A DNA stretch of 64,000 bases, taken from NCBI GenBank assembly GCA_020638465.1, contig JACKIM010000002.1:1922001-1986000 (forward strand), written 5' to 3'. The DNA is from Geminicoccaceae bacterium (GTDB taxonomy: Bacteria; Pseudomonadota; Alphaproteobacteria; Geminicoccales; Geminicoccaceae). Below the pieces are notes generated by a model, which searched no databases, was not told the DNA's origin, and saw only the letters and a list, made by a program, of their open reading frames with translations. This document shows, one piece after another, positions 7,518-17,062 of the stretch. The translations under genes and the position numbers were made by a program. Position 1 is the stretch's first letter, and the number at the start of each line of letters is the position of its first letter.

Positions 7518-7892
7518 CTAGCGCGGCCGGGGCGTGTCGGAGGTATCGGGATCACCCAGCCGTACATGATGGGCCAGCAACTCATCGCCGAATGCCTCCA
7601 TCTCCAGAGCGATGCGCTCCATCATCCTTGCCCAGTTGTGGATGAAGATCTCCAGCTCGCCCTTGCCCGGATTGAGCGAACGCATGTAGGCAGCAAGGCT
7701 GCGCAGGCGCTCGCGCTCGGCCCTGAACGGCACCGTGCCGACGGGACCGTGGTTCTGGTTGTGGAAATGCGGACCGGAGGGAGACGGGAAGCGAAAGCAG
7801 CCCGGCAGGCCATGAATGACCTTCGAGACATCCCCGGTACCGACGGCCGAAGACGTATCGTGCTGCGTCCAGGATTTCTTGTCGCTTGTCAT
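7518..7892 (-). CDS. Small hypothetical protein
   Basis: 124 residues, unrecognised. The N-terminal part is rich in His, Pro, Ser and Gly (FRFPSPSGPHFHNQNHGP). The centre is an amphipathic helical region (RAERERLRSLAAYMRSLNPGKGELEIFIHNWARMMERIALEMEAFGDELLAHH), here described only by composition. No membrane segment or signal peptide. The start ATG at 7892 has only a weak purine stretch upstream. A longer frame-shifted alternative on the same strand (7582-7926) is richer in Arg and Gly and looks less protein-like. The gene could be real, since its codon third positions follow the chromosome pattern, but no family supports it. Confidence 0.42.
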   Translation of the reverse strand: MTSDKKSWTQHDTSSAVGTGDVSKVIHGLPGCFRFPSPSGPHFHNQNHGPVGTVPFRAERERLRSLAAYMRSLNPGKGELEIFIHNWARMMERIALEMEAFGDELLAHHVRLGDPDTSDTPRPR

Positions 7893-8564
7893 CGTTCCAC
7901 CAACGAGTTGTCGCCGGGCCGGTCACCGGATGGCACGGGCCCGCCTGAAGGGATCAGACCGGCCGAACGTCACGCCGGAAACCGATGCGGGTGGCCCGTG
8001 GCACCACGTCCACCCCTCGCAAAGCGACACTTCGATCCCGGCAGGACTCCATTCGACCGACGATACTGGCAGACCTGCCCGCTCCGCGACCGGATTCGCC
8101 ATAGCAAAGACCGGAAAAAAGCGGCCGGCGGATAAGCATTTCTACCAATAGAGAACCTGCTCATTGTGCAAAAAATTCATCCATCTTGCAAAGCCCAAAG
8201 AACATTTCCTTACATTTATTTGGTGATTTTTTTTCGATTTGAAGATTATTACATGAAGCGACTTCGCGAAGGTTGGGCCATAATTTTTCCTGCCCCGTCA
8301 CTGCGCGCGTCAAAATGAAGGCGCAATTCCTGCCCTGAAGATTTTTCCCGTATTTTTATCCCTTAACGCTTCCAAAAGGCATTTCGGATGATATCGGGGA
8401 GAGAAAAGGTGTGTGAAGGGCGTGGATCACCGATCCGGTCTTTCAACCTCGACCCGAAGGACGACATACCACCGCTCGGCAAGAACTCCTGCGGCACCCG
8501 GGGGCCACGTCCGTGCAACCGGGCCGGCATCACCGGCATGGGCAGCATGCCCCACCTTGGAAAT
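7893..8564. other. 670-base intergenic stretch, no supported gene
   Basis: The left part (to about 8140) is GC-rich and the middle (8160-8360) is AT-rich with a run of eight T near 8228. Short open frames on both strands show no family features. A perfect ten-base palindrome CTTCGCGAAG is at 8261-8270. A 22-codon frame beginning at ATG 8253 has no ribosome binding site. The right end (8400-8564), past the GNAT stop, shows nothing I can name. Confidence 0.45.
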
Positions 8565-9095
8565 TCAGTCGGGCCAGTGGTAGGCGACCTCGTTGAGCTT
8601 CGTGCCACCAACCTTGATCTCGTTATGGCAGACGGGCTTGCCGCCAAGGCGCTCGTAGAAGGCGCGGGCGGGATTGCTTTCCAGCACCCAGACCAGCGTA
8701 CCACCCATGCCGCGGCGGGCGAGTTCCATGTGGCAGGCGTCGAACAGGGCGCGTCCGAAACCGCGGCGCTGGTATTCCTTGCGCAGGTAGAGGACGTAGA
8801 TCTCGCCGGTGGCGATGCTCTGCCGACGGCAGCGGCCGCCGCTGGACACGCCGACGACCTGCCCCTCCACCTCGGCGACGAAGGCCCAGCCGCGTGCGGC
8901 GAAGGTACGCCGCCAGTGCCGCTCGAAATTGGGGACGGAGAGGCTGTCGAGATAGGACTGGGGCATGAGTCCCCGGTAGGTCTGCCGCCAGCTGTCGACA
9001 TAGACCTCGGCGATGGCGAGTGCATCCTGGGGTTTCGCCCGCCGGATGACGAGAGTCGAGAAATCGGTTGTTGACGGCAACCAGAGCATCGCCAT
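8565..9095 (-). CDS. GNAT family N-acetyltransferase
   Basis: 176 residues from ATG 9095, which follows GGGAGAAAGG with good spacing; ATGs at 9119 and 9158 are in frame but lack this. Family features are clear: TLVIRRAKPQDALAIAEVYVDSW at the N-terminus, YLRKEYQRRGFGRALFDA for the acetyl-CoA pyrophosphate loop (Q/R-x-x-G-x-G/A), and VLESNPARAFYERLGGKPV in motif B. The wording is close to the RimI-like and YhbS-like small acetyltransferases, but the acceptor is unknown. It follows the Gfo/Idh/MocA gene on the same strand after 33 bases and could be in the same transcript. Confidence 0.9.
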   Translation of the reverse strand: MAMLWLPSTTDFSTLVIRRAKPQDALAIAEVYVDSWRQTYRGLMPQSYLDSLSVPNFERHWRRTFAARGWAFVAEVEGQVVGVSSGGRCRRQSIATGEIYVLYLRKEYQRRGFGRALFDACHMELARRGMGGTLVWVLESNPARAFYERLGGKPVCHNEIKVGGTKLNEVAYHWPD

Positions 9096-9127
9096 GCGCC
9101 TTTCTCCCTGGGCCGCCATGGCAACGC

Positions 9128-10303
9128 CTAGAATGCGAGGCGACAATCCACCCAGCACTTTCGGCGGCTGCTCTCGAGGGCGGCCTCAATGAACCTCATG
9201 CCACGGGCACCATCAAGCACCGTCGGGAAGTCGAGCGCAAGGGGGTTTGCACTTCTTCCGGTATGTCGCGCCAGAATAGCCTCGGCGGCGTCGGCGTAGA
9301 GATTGGCGAAAGCTTCCTGGTAGCCTTCGGGATGACCGATCTCGGTTCGCGTGGCGCGTTCGGCGGACGGATGCAATGCACCGTGGAGGCGACGGGTCAC
9401 GAGTTCGGGGAAGCCTTCGAGGCGGCGGTGGAGCATGGTGTTGGGCTGCTCCTGCTGCCATTCGAGACCGCCCTTCGCACCGAAGATGCGAAAGCCCAGT
9501 CCGTGCTCGCCGCCTGCCGCCGCATTGGTCACCCAGAGCGTGCCGCGCGCGCCGTTCGACCAGCGCAGGAGGATCGCGGCATAGTCATCGGCGGTGCGGC
9601 CGGGAACGCTGGCGCCGACATCGGCCATGACGGCATCGAGTTCGAGGCCGCTGACATAGGCACCCAGATGGTGGGCGTGGCTGCCGATGTCGCCCAGGAT
9701 GAGCGAGGCACCGGCCTTGTCCGCGTCGAATCGCCACGTACTGCCCTTGCCGTCGGCCTCGACCAGCGTGGCGTTGTGCCCCTGGACATAGGTCAGGTGG
9801 ATCTGGCGGATGTCGCCCAGCTCGCCCGCGCCAACCATCGCCCGCGCCTGCCGGACCAGCGGATATTGCGAGTAGTTGAAGGTGACGACGAAGACGAGAC
9901 CGGTATCGCGGACCTTGCGGGCGAGCGCCACGGCCTCGGCGGCGGTCAGGGTGAGCGGCTTGTCGCAAATGACGTCGTAGCCCATGTCGAGCGCCCGATC
10001 GGCCACGGGATAGTGCAGGTGGTTGGGAGTCATGATCGCGACCGCATCGATGCCGTCATCGCGCGCCCGCTCGCCGTCGAGCAGTGCTCGCCAGTCGCTG
10101 TAGGCCCGATCCGCGGCAATGCCGAGATCGGCGGCAGCGGCCTGCGAACGGCCGGGATCCGAGGAGAGGACGCCGGCCACGACCTCGAAGCGGTCGTCGA
10201 AGGTGGCTGCCCGGCGATGCACCGGACCGATGAAGGAGCCGGGCCCGCCGCCGACGACCCCCAGCCGCAGGCGGCGTCCAAGTGTCTGGAATACCGGATT
10301 CAT
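9128..10303 (-). CDS. Gfo/Idh/MocA family oxidoreductase
   Basis: 391 residues from ATG 10303, preceded by GGAG at eight bases. The N-terminal Rossmann domain begins with LRLGVVGGGPGSFIGPVHRRAA (GxGxxG-like). The family signature C-D-K-P follows (YDVICDKPLTLTAAEA; lysine of the EKP-type motif). The C-terminal alpha/beta domain contains GDIGSHAHHLGAYVSG, the D-x-x-x-H catalytic histidine region. Members oxidise or reduce sugars and cyclitols with NAD(P)H in the cytosol. The residues and length (about 390) resemble the inositol dehydrogenase/scyllo-inosose reductase branch, but I cannot fix the substrate. It is downstream of the M20 hydrolase on the same strand, separated by 44 bases. Confidence 0.93.
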   Translation of the reverse strand: MNPVFQTLGRRLRLGVVGGGPGSFIGPVHRRAATFDDRFEVVAGVLSSDPGRSQAAAADLGIAADRAYSDWRALLDGERARDDGIDAVAIMTPNHLHYPVADRALDMGYDVICDKPLTLTAAEAVALARKVRDTGLVFVVTFNYSQYPLVRQARAMVGAGELGDIRQIHLTYVQGHNATLVEADGKGSTWRFDADKAGASLILGDIGSHAHHLGAYVSGLELDAVMADVGASVPGRTADDYAAILLRWSNGARGTLWVTNAAAGGEHGLGFRIFGAKGGLEWQQEQPNTMLHRRLEGFPELVTRRLHGALHPSAERATRTEIGHPEGYQEAFANLYADAAEAILARHTGRSANPLALDFPTVLDGARGMRFIEAALESSRRKCWVDCRLAF

Positions 10304-10347
10304 GGGCGTTTCTCCACAATTCGAGGAATGTTGGCGAAAAGGGATTT

Positions 10348-11628
10348 TCAACGAATGGCCAGTGGATGCCCCATCAGTTCGAGTGTTGCCAGGGCCATGA
10401 CCTGTGCCGAATGGACAAGGTCTTCTATGATCACATATTCATCGGGCTGGTGAGCGAGATCGAGGATGCCCGGACCATAGGCGACGCAGTCATGCAGGTG
10501 GCCGATGCGGCTGATGTGCTTCTGGTCGTAGGTCCCCGGCGAGCAGATGATCTCCGGCCGACGGTGCAAGATGGCCTCGATGGCCCGAGACACCGCGCGA
10601 GGAACGGGCGCATCGCGGTCCGCGAGCACGGGAAGCACGGTCATCAGTTCCTCGATCGCATAGTCGAATCCCGGCCGGCTGCGCCTGAGTTCGTCAAGGA
10701 TGCCGACCACCTCGCCCCGCACCTCATCGAGGCTCTCCTCCGGCAGGAAGCGGCGGTCGATGGTGAGGCGGCAGCTGTCCGGAACGCAGGGGCTCATCAA
10801 CCCGTCGTGGTCCTCGCCCATGCCGCCATGGATGGCGTTGATGTTGAGCGTGCTGGCGCGCGCGCCCTCGGGAACGACCGGCATGGCGGTACGGCGCGCC
10901 GCCAGCGCGGGCAGCAGCTCGTGTTCGACCCGTTCAAGGAAGGCCCCCATGTGGCGGATGGCGCAATCGCCGAGAAACGGCATGGAGCCGTGGGCGATGC
11001 GGCCGTGAGTGGTGATCTCCGCCCACCATACGCCGCGATGGCCGATGCATACCCGATCGACGTTCAACGGTTCGGGAATGATGACATGATCGACGCGCGG
11101 TCTGGAAAACAGCCCCTGGCGGGCCATGTAGGCCACGCCGCCGAACCCGCCCGATTCCTCATCGACCGTGCCGGAAATCTCGATGGCGCCGCAAAGCCCG
11201 ATCCCGCTGTCGACCAGCGCCTCGGCGGCGATCACGGCAGCGGCGATGCCGGCCTTCATGTCGCAGGTGCCGCGCCCGTAGATGCGCCCGTCCGCCACCT
11301 CGCCGCCGAACGGGTCACGAGTCCAACCGAGCCCCGCCGTGACCACATCGATATGGCCGTTGAAATGGATGCAGGGACCCGGCCGGCCGGTCTCGAAACG
11401 GGCGAGGACATTGGTGCGCGGGTAGCGCTCGCTGTCGCCGGGCGTCCCCTCGCCGCGGATGTAGCGCACCTCGAAGCCCCGCCGCCGCAACCGTTCGCCC
11501 AGATGCTCCGCACATTCCATATAGGCCTCGCCCGGCGGGTTGACGGTGGGGAATGCGACGAGGTCACGGGTTAGCCCAATCAGTTCATCCTGCCTGCGAC
11601 CGATCTGGTCCTTCAACCTGTCAAGCAC
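10348..11628 (-). CDS. M20 family metallopeptidase (ArgE/DapE/ACY1-like)
   Basis: 426 residues if GTG 11628 is the start; GGGGAGAGGG precedes it. The frame is open to ATG 11682, but that would run into the divergent gene's ribosome binding site. Zinc-site motifs are in order: FNGHIDVV, the bridging aspartate in YGRGTCDMKAG, and the general base pair in TVDEESGGFGG. The lid/dimerisation domain follows with VWWAEITTHGRIAHGS, then a final histidine (SPGTYDQKHI) in the last zinc-ligand region. It hydrolyses an N-acyl or related amide bond. The acetylornithine deacetylase/succinyl-diaminopimelate branch is the nearest, although this copy is probably catabolic given its Gfo/Idh/MocA neighbour. Confidence 0.92.
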   Translation of the reverse strand: MLDRLKDQIGRRQDELIGLTRDLVAFPTVNPPGEAYMECAEHLGERLRRRGFEVRYIRGEGTPGDSERYPRTNVLARFETGRPGPCIHFNGHIDVVTAGLGWTRDPFGGEVADGRIYGRGTCDMKAGIAAAVIAAEALVDSGIGLCGAIEISGTVDEESGGFGGVAYMARQGLFSRPRVDHVIIPEPLNVDRVCIGHRGVWWAEITTHGRIAHGSMPFLGDCAIRHMGAFLERVEHELLPALAARRTAMPVVPEGARASTLNINAIHGGMGEDHDGLMSPCVPDSCRLTIDRRFLPEESLDEVRGEVVGILDELRRSRPGFDYAIEELMTVLPVLADRDAPVPRAVSRAIEAILHRRPEIICSPGTYDQKHISRIGHLHDCVAYGPGILDLAHQPDEYVIIEDLVHSAQVMALATLELMGHPLAIR

Positions 11629-11683
11629 TACCCTCTCCCCGCGCAGCCCATGCAAGCTGCGTCGTGCGAACAGGGAGGTCAAG

Positions 11684-12445
11684 GTGGATCAGGTCGGATG
11701 GATCGTCGCCAACAGGCTCGAAGGCAGGCGCCTTGCCGCGATCGACGGATTGAGCGAGGATGAGGGCTACGGCCTGCAGCTTGAGGCGAACCGGCAGCTG
11801 GCAGGGCATCTCGGGCCGCGTCGCGGCTACAAGATCGGAGCGACGACACGAGCCATGCGCGACCTCCTGCGGGTCGAACAACCGATCGCCGGCGAGGTCT
11901 TCGAGCGAACCGTCAACCATTCCGGTGCCCGGATACCGCATGCGTCCTTCGTCGCACCGGGCATCGAGACCGAGATCGCGGTCCGGCTGGGCGACACGAT
12001 CGCCGCCGCCGGCGCTCCCTACGACCGCCACGGCATCGCCCGCCATGTCGAGGCACTGATGCCGGCCATCGAGATCGTCGACGATCGCTACGAGCAGTTC
12101 CGCACCGCCGGAGCAGCCACGTTCGCTGCCGATAACAACTTCAATGCGGGAAGTATACTCGGCAGGGAATTTCGCGAATGGAGGACCCTGCCCCTCGACA
12201 AGCTCAGGGCGAGGACCTTCATCGACGGCAGGCGCGTCGCCGAAGCCGTTTCCGACCAGTTGATGGGCCACCCGCTCGATGCCCTGGTATGGCTGGCCAA
12301 CCGGTATTCCCGACTTGGCCGCGATCTCGATGCCGGAAGTTTCGTCAGCCTGGGAACAATCACCCCCGTTCAATGGGTCCCGTCGCCCTGCACCGCCCGC
12401 ATCGAGATCGAGCACCTGGGCGAGGTAGAACTGGTCCTGACCTGA
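11684..12445 (+). CDS. 2-keto-4-pentenoate hydratase / FAH family protein (MhpD-like)
   Basis: 253 residues from GTG 11684, which has AGGGAGG five bases upstream; the open frame extends back to 11540 across the divergent gene but is not supported. Recognisable parts are GYKIGATT (substrate-site lysine region), a metal-binding ETEIAVRLGD (E-x-E), HVEALMPAIEIVDDRY, and the C-terminal GSFVSLGTITP. The family hydrates 2-hydroxypenta-2,4-dienoates in meta-cleavage pathways, or decarboxylates oxalocrotonate, with Mg or Mn. No aldolase or dehydrogenase of that pathway is adjacent, so its natural substrate may differ. It is divergent from the M20 gene, with 55 bases between the two starts. Confidence 0.9.
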   Translation: MDQVGWIVANRLEGRRLAAIDGLSEDEGYGLQLEANRQLAGHLGPRRGYKIGATTRAMRDLLRVEQPIAGEVFERTVNHSGARIPHASFVAPGIETEIAVRLGDTIAAAGAPYDRHGIARHVEALMPAIEIVDDRYEQFRTAGAATFAADNNFNAGSILGREFREWRTLPLDKLRARTFIDGRRVAEAVSDQLMGHPLDALVWLANRYSRLGRDLDAGSFVSLGTITPVQWVPSPCTARIEIEHLGEVELVLT

Positions 12446-12466
12446 AACACGGGAAGGGCCATGCGC

Positions 12467-13210
12467 TCAGTCCCCGACGGGCTCGTAGGCCGCGCGGTCC
12501 GGGGGGCCGTCCGCGAAGAGCCATGCGGGCGGGTCGCCGATGTCGGCCGGAAGGGCCAGCAGGCTGGAGGACACCGTGCCGTAGGCTCCGTCGGTGCGGA
12601 TGCACATGGCATCCCTCGGGTCGCCGGTCTCCGACGATGTCGAGGACAGCAGCAGCTGCCAGCTTGACCAGTCCCCCTTGCCCGGGTCGGGCGCTTCGGC
12701 ACTGCGGAACAATGGCAGGTAGCGGCGCACCCGCGCGGAGTCCGTGTCGTTGAGCTCGCCGGCCGTGGCCATTGTCACCCCATTGAGGATGGGTATCGAA
12801 CTGAGCATTCCATCACCGGCGTGACGGATCCAGAACGCGTCGCGATTGTCGGCGATGATCAGGTTGAAGGGCCGCCAGCCCTCGGGGTCGAGATGCGCCA
12901 GTGCGGCGGCGGCGGCTTCGGCATCGGCATAGTCGAGCGCTTCGAGCACCAGTTCGCCGCGGCTGCGCTTGCCGGCCTCCGGACCGAGCGTACCCCGGCG
13001 GTTGAGGACGGCAGCCATGACGCCGTAGTCGTTGACACCGAACCACGACCCACCCGCCTCGACGTCGAGCCCCGCACGGATCTCGTCCCGATCCTCCCAG
13101 TATCGCCCGGGCGGCCTGGCGGGTCTCGTCGAAAGCTCGTCACGGTTGGCGGCGATGAGGACCGGCCATTGCTCATGGCTGGGTCTGCGAAGCATCACGA
13201 GTGTGCACAT
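12467..13210 (-). CDS. NRDE family protein (TANGO2-like)
   Basis: 247 residues from ATG 13210. The second residue is cysteine (MCTLVML), and the family-defining NRDE tetrapeptide occurs in LIAANRDELSTRPA. Further family features are GGSWFGVNDYGVMAAVLNR and FNLIIADNRDAFWI. In this Ntn-hydrolase-like family the Cys2 becomes the N-terminal nucleophile after removal of Met, and homologues in eukaryotes (TANGO2) are linked to haem or lipid handling. The bacterial role is not established. The in-frame extension to 13462 is disregarded because the Cys2 is conserved at the N-terminus. It is convergent with the hydratase gene and divergent from the zeta-inhibitor gene, 103 bases away. Confidence 0.93.
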   Translation of the reverse strand: MCTLVMLRRPSHEQWPVLIAANRDELSTRPARPPGRYWEDRDEIRAGLDVEAGGSWFGVNDYGVMAAVLNRRGTLGPEAGKRSRGELVLEALDYADAEAAAAALAHLDPEGWRPFNLIIADNRDAFWIRHAGDGMLSSIPILNGVTMATAGELNDTDSARVRRYLPLFRSAEAPDPGKGDWSSWQLLLSSTSSETGDPRDAMCIRTDGAYGTVSSSLLALPADIGDPPAWLFADGPPDRAAYEPVGD

Positions 13211-13313
13211 GAAGAATGTCGCCCGCGGTTTGCGATTGGCCGGATGGCGCTGCGTCTGAAAAGTGCCTATATGACAGGAACGTTTGGATGACCAGTTGAC
13301 GGAGGATTTCTGC

Positions 13314-13634
13314 ATGGCTCTGGAAGATCGCGGCAAGAGCGAGGAATCGAAATACAAGCACGAGCAGGAAGTGGCCTTCAAGGTCCGCAACCGGCGCAAC
13401 AAGCTGTTCGGCATGTGGATCGCCGAGACGCATCTGGGCAAGAACGGCGAGGATGCGCTCAATTACGCGAAGGACGTGGTCATGGCCGATTTCGAGCGCC
13501 CCGGCGACGACGACGTGTTCGAGAAGGTCCGCGAGGACCTGGATGCGGCCAAGGTGGAGATCAGCGACCACATGCTGCGCAAGCAGATGGAACTGTGCGA
13601 CAGCCAGGCCCGTGCCCAGGTGATGTCCGAGTGA
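13314..13634 (+). CDS. F1-ATPase inhibitor zeta subunit (DUF1476)
   Basis: 106 residues. A strong GGAGG lies eight bases before ATG 13314; an upstream in-frame ATG at 13284 lacks such a site. The sequence ALEDRGKSEESKYKHEQE and FKVRNRRNKLFGMWIAE, ending in a helical C-terminus, matches the four-helix DUF1476 family found only in Alphaproteobacteria. There it binds the F1 part of ATP synthase through its N-terminal segment and blocks ATP hydrolysis, much as mitochondrial IF1 does. It is a strong taxonomic marker for this window. ATP synthase genes are not nearby, which is normal for this gene. Confidence 0.9.
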   Translation: MALEDRGKSEESKYKHEQEVAFKVRNRRNKLFGMWIAETHLGKNGEDALNYAKDVVMADFERPGDDDVFEKVREDLDAAKVEISDHMLRKQMELCDSQARAQVMSE

Positions 13635-13778
13635 CGCCGGAAACCGCCGGCAAGGCCGGAACCGCGGATGCCTCCGCGGATCGCGGGGATGGCACGCTTC
13701 GCCGAAGTCCATTGCATGACGGCGCGATTGCAGGAGGGGACAAGGCCGGCAAGGCGCCGGCGAAGGTGATACAGCCCG

Positions 13779-14765
13779 ATGGCGAGAATGGCGGACCGGA
13801 CGGACCGGAGCCCACCCGTTTCGGTGATTGGGAAAAAGGTGGCCGTTGCTTCGACTTCTGAGGCAGTAGCGCCGGTCCCCCGTCTCGCGCTGATCCTGAT
13901 CGCCGCGATTTCCATCCTCTGGGGCCTGAACTGGCCGGCCATGAAGTTCGTGGTGGGCGAGCTTGACCCCTGGACCTTCCGCATCTTCAGCGTGTTCGGC
14001 GCGGGATTCACGCTGCTGCTGATCGCGCGTCTGGGCGGCGAGCGCATGGCGGTGCCGCGCGCGCGGTGGGGCCGGTTCCTCGCCATCACGTTCCTCGCGA
14101 TCACCTGCTGGCACATGCTCACGGCCTTCGGACTGGGTCATGTCGGAGGCGGGCGGGCGGCCATCGTCGCCTTCACCATGCCGGTCTGGGCCATGATCCT
14201 GAGCGTGCTCTTCCTTGGAGAGCGCTTCACCCTGCGCCGCGTGGCCGCGCTTGTCCTCGGCATGAGCGGCATCATCTTCCTGATCGGCTCGGACATCCTC
14301 GTGCTCGGGGCCTCGCCGTGGGGTACCCTGCTGATCCTTGCCGCCGCCATGTGCTGGGGTGCGGGCACGGTGGGGGTCAAGGCGTTCGACTGGCAGATCG
14401 GCACCAACGCCCTCTCGGGATGGATGCTGGTCACCGGCGGCATCCCGATCCTCGCCTGGTGGCTCGCATTCGTGGCACCGCCCGACCTTTCACGGCTGAG
14501 CGGCGCCGGGACACTCGCACTGTGCTATGTGATCTTCGTGGCCCTCGTCTTCTGCTTCACCTCCTATCTGCGCCTGGTCCGGCTGCTGCCGGCGAGCGTT
14601 GCGGCGATCAGCACGCTGGTCATCCCGGTGGTCGGAGTGATCAGTTCGGCCTGGCTGCTGGGCGAGGCCGTCGGCATCAACGAAGTCATGGCCCTCGTTC
14701 TCGTTCTGTGCTCCCTGGCCCTCGTGCTCCTGCAGCCCCGCCCAGCATCGCCCCGACAGCCGTAA
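13779..14765 (+). CDS. EamA family drug/metabolite exporter (DMT superfamily)
   Basis: 328 residues from ATG 13779, or 308 from GTG 13839. The start is uncertain because neither has a strong ribosome binding site and homology begins at LALILIAAISILWGLNWPAMK. The protein has ten predicted membrane helices in two EamA repeats. The family marks are visible: WGLNWPAMKFVVGE in the first helix, and ILSVLFLGERFTLRRVAALVLGMSGI and SSAWLLGEAVGINEVMALVLVLCSLAL closing each repeat. Members export amino acids, nucleosides or other small molecules across the inner membrane. The substrate cannot be inferred. It is followed by recA after 75 bases. Confidence 0.92.
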   Translation: MARMADRTDRSPPVSVIGKKVAVASTSEAVAPVPRLALILIAAISILWGLNWPAMKFVVGELDPWTFRIFSVFGAGFTLLLIARLGGERMAVPRARWGRFLAITFLAITCWHMLTAFGLGHVGGGRAAIVAFTMPVWAMILSVLFLGERFTLRRVAALVLGMSGIIFLIGSDILVLGASPWGTLLILAAAMCWGAGTVGVKAFDWQIGTNALSGWMLVTGGIPILAWWLAFVAPPDLSRLSGAGTLALCYVIFVALVFCFTSYLRLVRLLPASVAAISTLVIPVVGVISSAWLLGEAVGINEVMALVLVLCSLALVLLQPRPASPRQP

Positions 14766-14840
14766 GAGGGCTGGGATTCCGGGGCTGCAGCCGATATAAG
14801 CGCCGACAAAGCGCGAACCCCCAGGGATTGAAGTGAGATC

Positions 14841-15923
<1,083 letters not shown>

Positions 15924-15929
15924 GAGCGC

Positions 15930-17051
15930 ATGACAGGTCTTCACAGCATAGACGAGGCCATCGAGGCCATTGGCAGGGGCGAGATGGTCATCGTCGTCGA
16001 CGATGACGACCGGGAGAACGAGGGCGACCTGATCATGTCCGCCAGCCTCGCCACACCCGAGCAGATGGCCTTCATGATCCGTCATTGCTGTGGCATCGTC
16101 TGCGCGCCGATTACCGGGGACTCCGCAAGGCGGCTGCGGCTGGACCCGATGGTGAGCGCGAACGATGCGCCGCTCGGCACGGCATTCACCGTCTCGGTGG
16201 ATTACCGCTACGGGCTTACCACCGGCATTTCCGCGGATGAACGCGTTTCAACGGTGCGATCGCTTGCCAATGGCAATGCGGGTCCCGAGGATTTCGTTCG
16301 CCCCGGGCACATCTTCCCGCTGATTGCCCGCGATGGCGGTGTGCTGGTGCGCTCCGGTCATACCGAGGCCGCCGTCGACCTCACCCGCCTGGCCGGGCTG
16401 GAGCCCGCGGCGGTCATCTGCGAGCTGGTCAATGACGATGGCACGGTCAAGCGCCTGCCGGAGCTGACAGAGTTTGCCCGCGAACACGGCCTCAAGATCG
16501 TTTCCATTGCCGACCTGATCGAATACCGCCAGCGCCGCGAACACCTTGTCCAGAAGATCAGCGAGGTGCAGACGACCACCATCGGCGGACCGGCCCGTGC
16601 CGTCGTCTACCAGACGCCGTTCGACGGCATCCAGCACATGGCCCTCGTTCTCGGCGACATCGGCAGCGGCAAGGACGTGCTGGCCCGCATCCATCGCGAA
16701 CAGCCGATCAGCGACCTGTTCGGTGGCAGCGGTCGCCGGTCGATGGAACTGGCGATGGACAGGCTGGGCAAGGAAGGACGCGGCGTGTTCGTGCTGCTTC
16801 GCGATCCCCTGGCGAGCCAGCCACCACCAAGCACTTCCGGTGGCGGTGACGACGGACATGCGGGTGACGAGGGGCACAGCAGTGCGCAAAAGCGCCTGCG
16901 CCAATGGCGCGAGGTCGGCCTTGGAGCCCAGATCCTGCGCGATCTCGGCATCGATTCGATCCGCCTTCTCGCCACCCACCAGCGGCATTACGTGGGCCTG
17001 TCCGGCTTCGGCATCGAGATCAGCGAGACCGTGCTTCTGGAAGGCGAATAG
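15930..17051 (+). CDS. ribB: 3,4-dihydroxy-2-butanone 4-phosphate synthase with degenerate GTP cyclohydrolase II-like C-terminus
   Basis: 373 residues, RibBA size. The N-terminal synthase is intact: the acidic metal/substrate loop DDDDRENEGDL (24-34), RPGHIFPLIARDGG (124-137), and RSGHTEAAVDL (141-151). It converts ribulose 5-phosphate to dihydroxybutanone phosphate plus formate for riboflavin synthesis. The C-terminal half (about 208-373) aligns with GTP cyclohydrolase II (VLARIHREQPISDLF, EGRGVFVLLR) but has lost its zinc cysteines: the first is Gln258 in HREQ, and the paired Cys-x-Cys is missing from GGSGRRSMEL. The RxEGRGIGL substrate motif is also gone. A functional RibA must therefore be encoded elsewhere. 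A ribosome binding site (GGAGTAGGAG) lies within the recA tail, so the genes are co-expressed. Confidence 0.95.
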   Translation: MTGLHSIDEAIEAIGRGEMVIVVDDDDRENEGDLIMSASLATPEQMAFMIRHCCGIVCAPITGDSARRLRLDPMVSANDAPLGTAFTVSVDYRYGLTTGISADERVSTVRSLANGNAGPEDFVRPGHIFPLIARDGGVLVRSGHTEAAVDLTRLAGLEPAAVICELVNDDGTVKRLPELTEFAREHGLKIVSIADLIEYRQRREHLVQKISEVQTTTIGGPARAVVYQTPFDGIQHMALVLGDIGSGKDVLARIHREQPISDLFGGSGRRSMELAMDRLGKEGRGVFVLLRDPLASQPPPSTSGGGDDGHAGDEGHSSAQKRLRQWREVGLGAQILRDLGIDSIRLLATHQRHYVGLSGFGIEISETVLLEGE

Positions 17052-17062
17052 GACCGGTTGCG

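Noticed and set aside
14811..14827. SOS-box-like GAAC-N7-GATT upstream of recA
   Set aside because: The second half does not match GAAC/GTTC well enough. A LexA site may lie further upstream or be diverged; I cannot support it.
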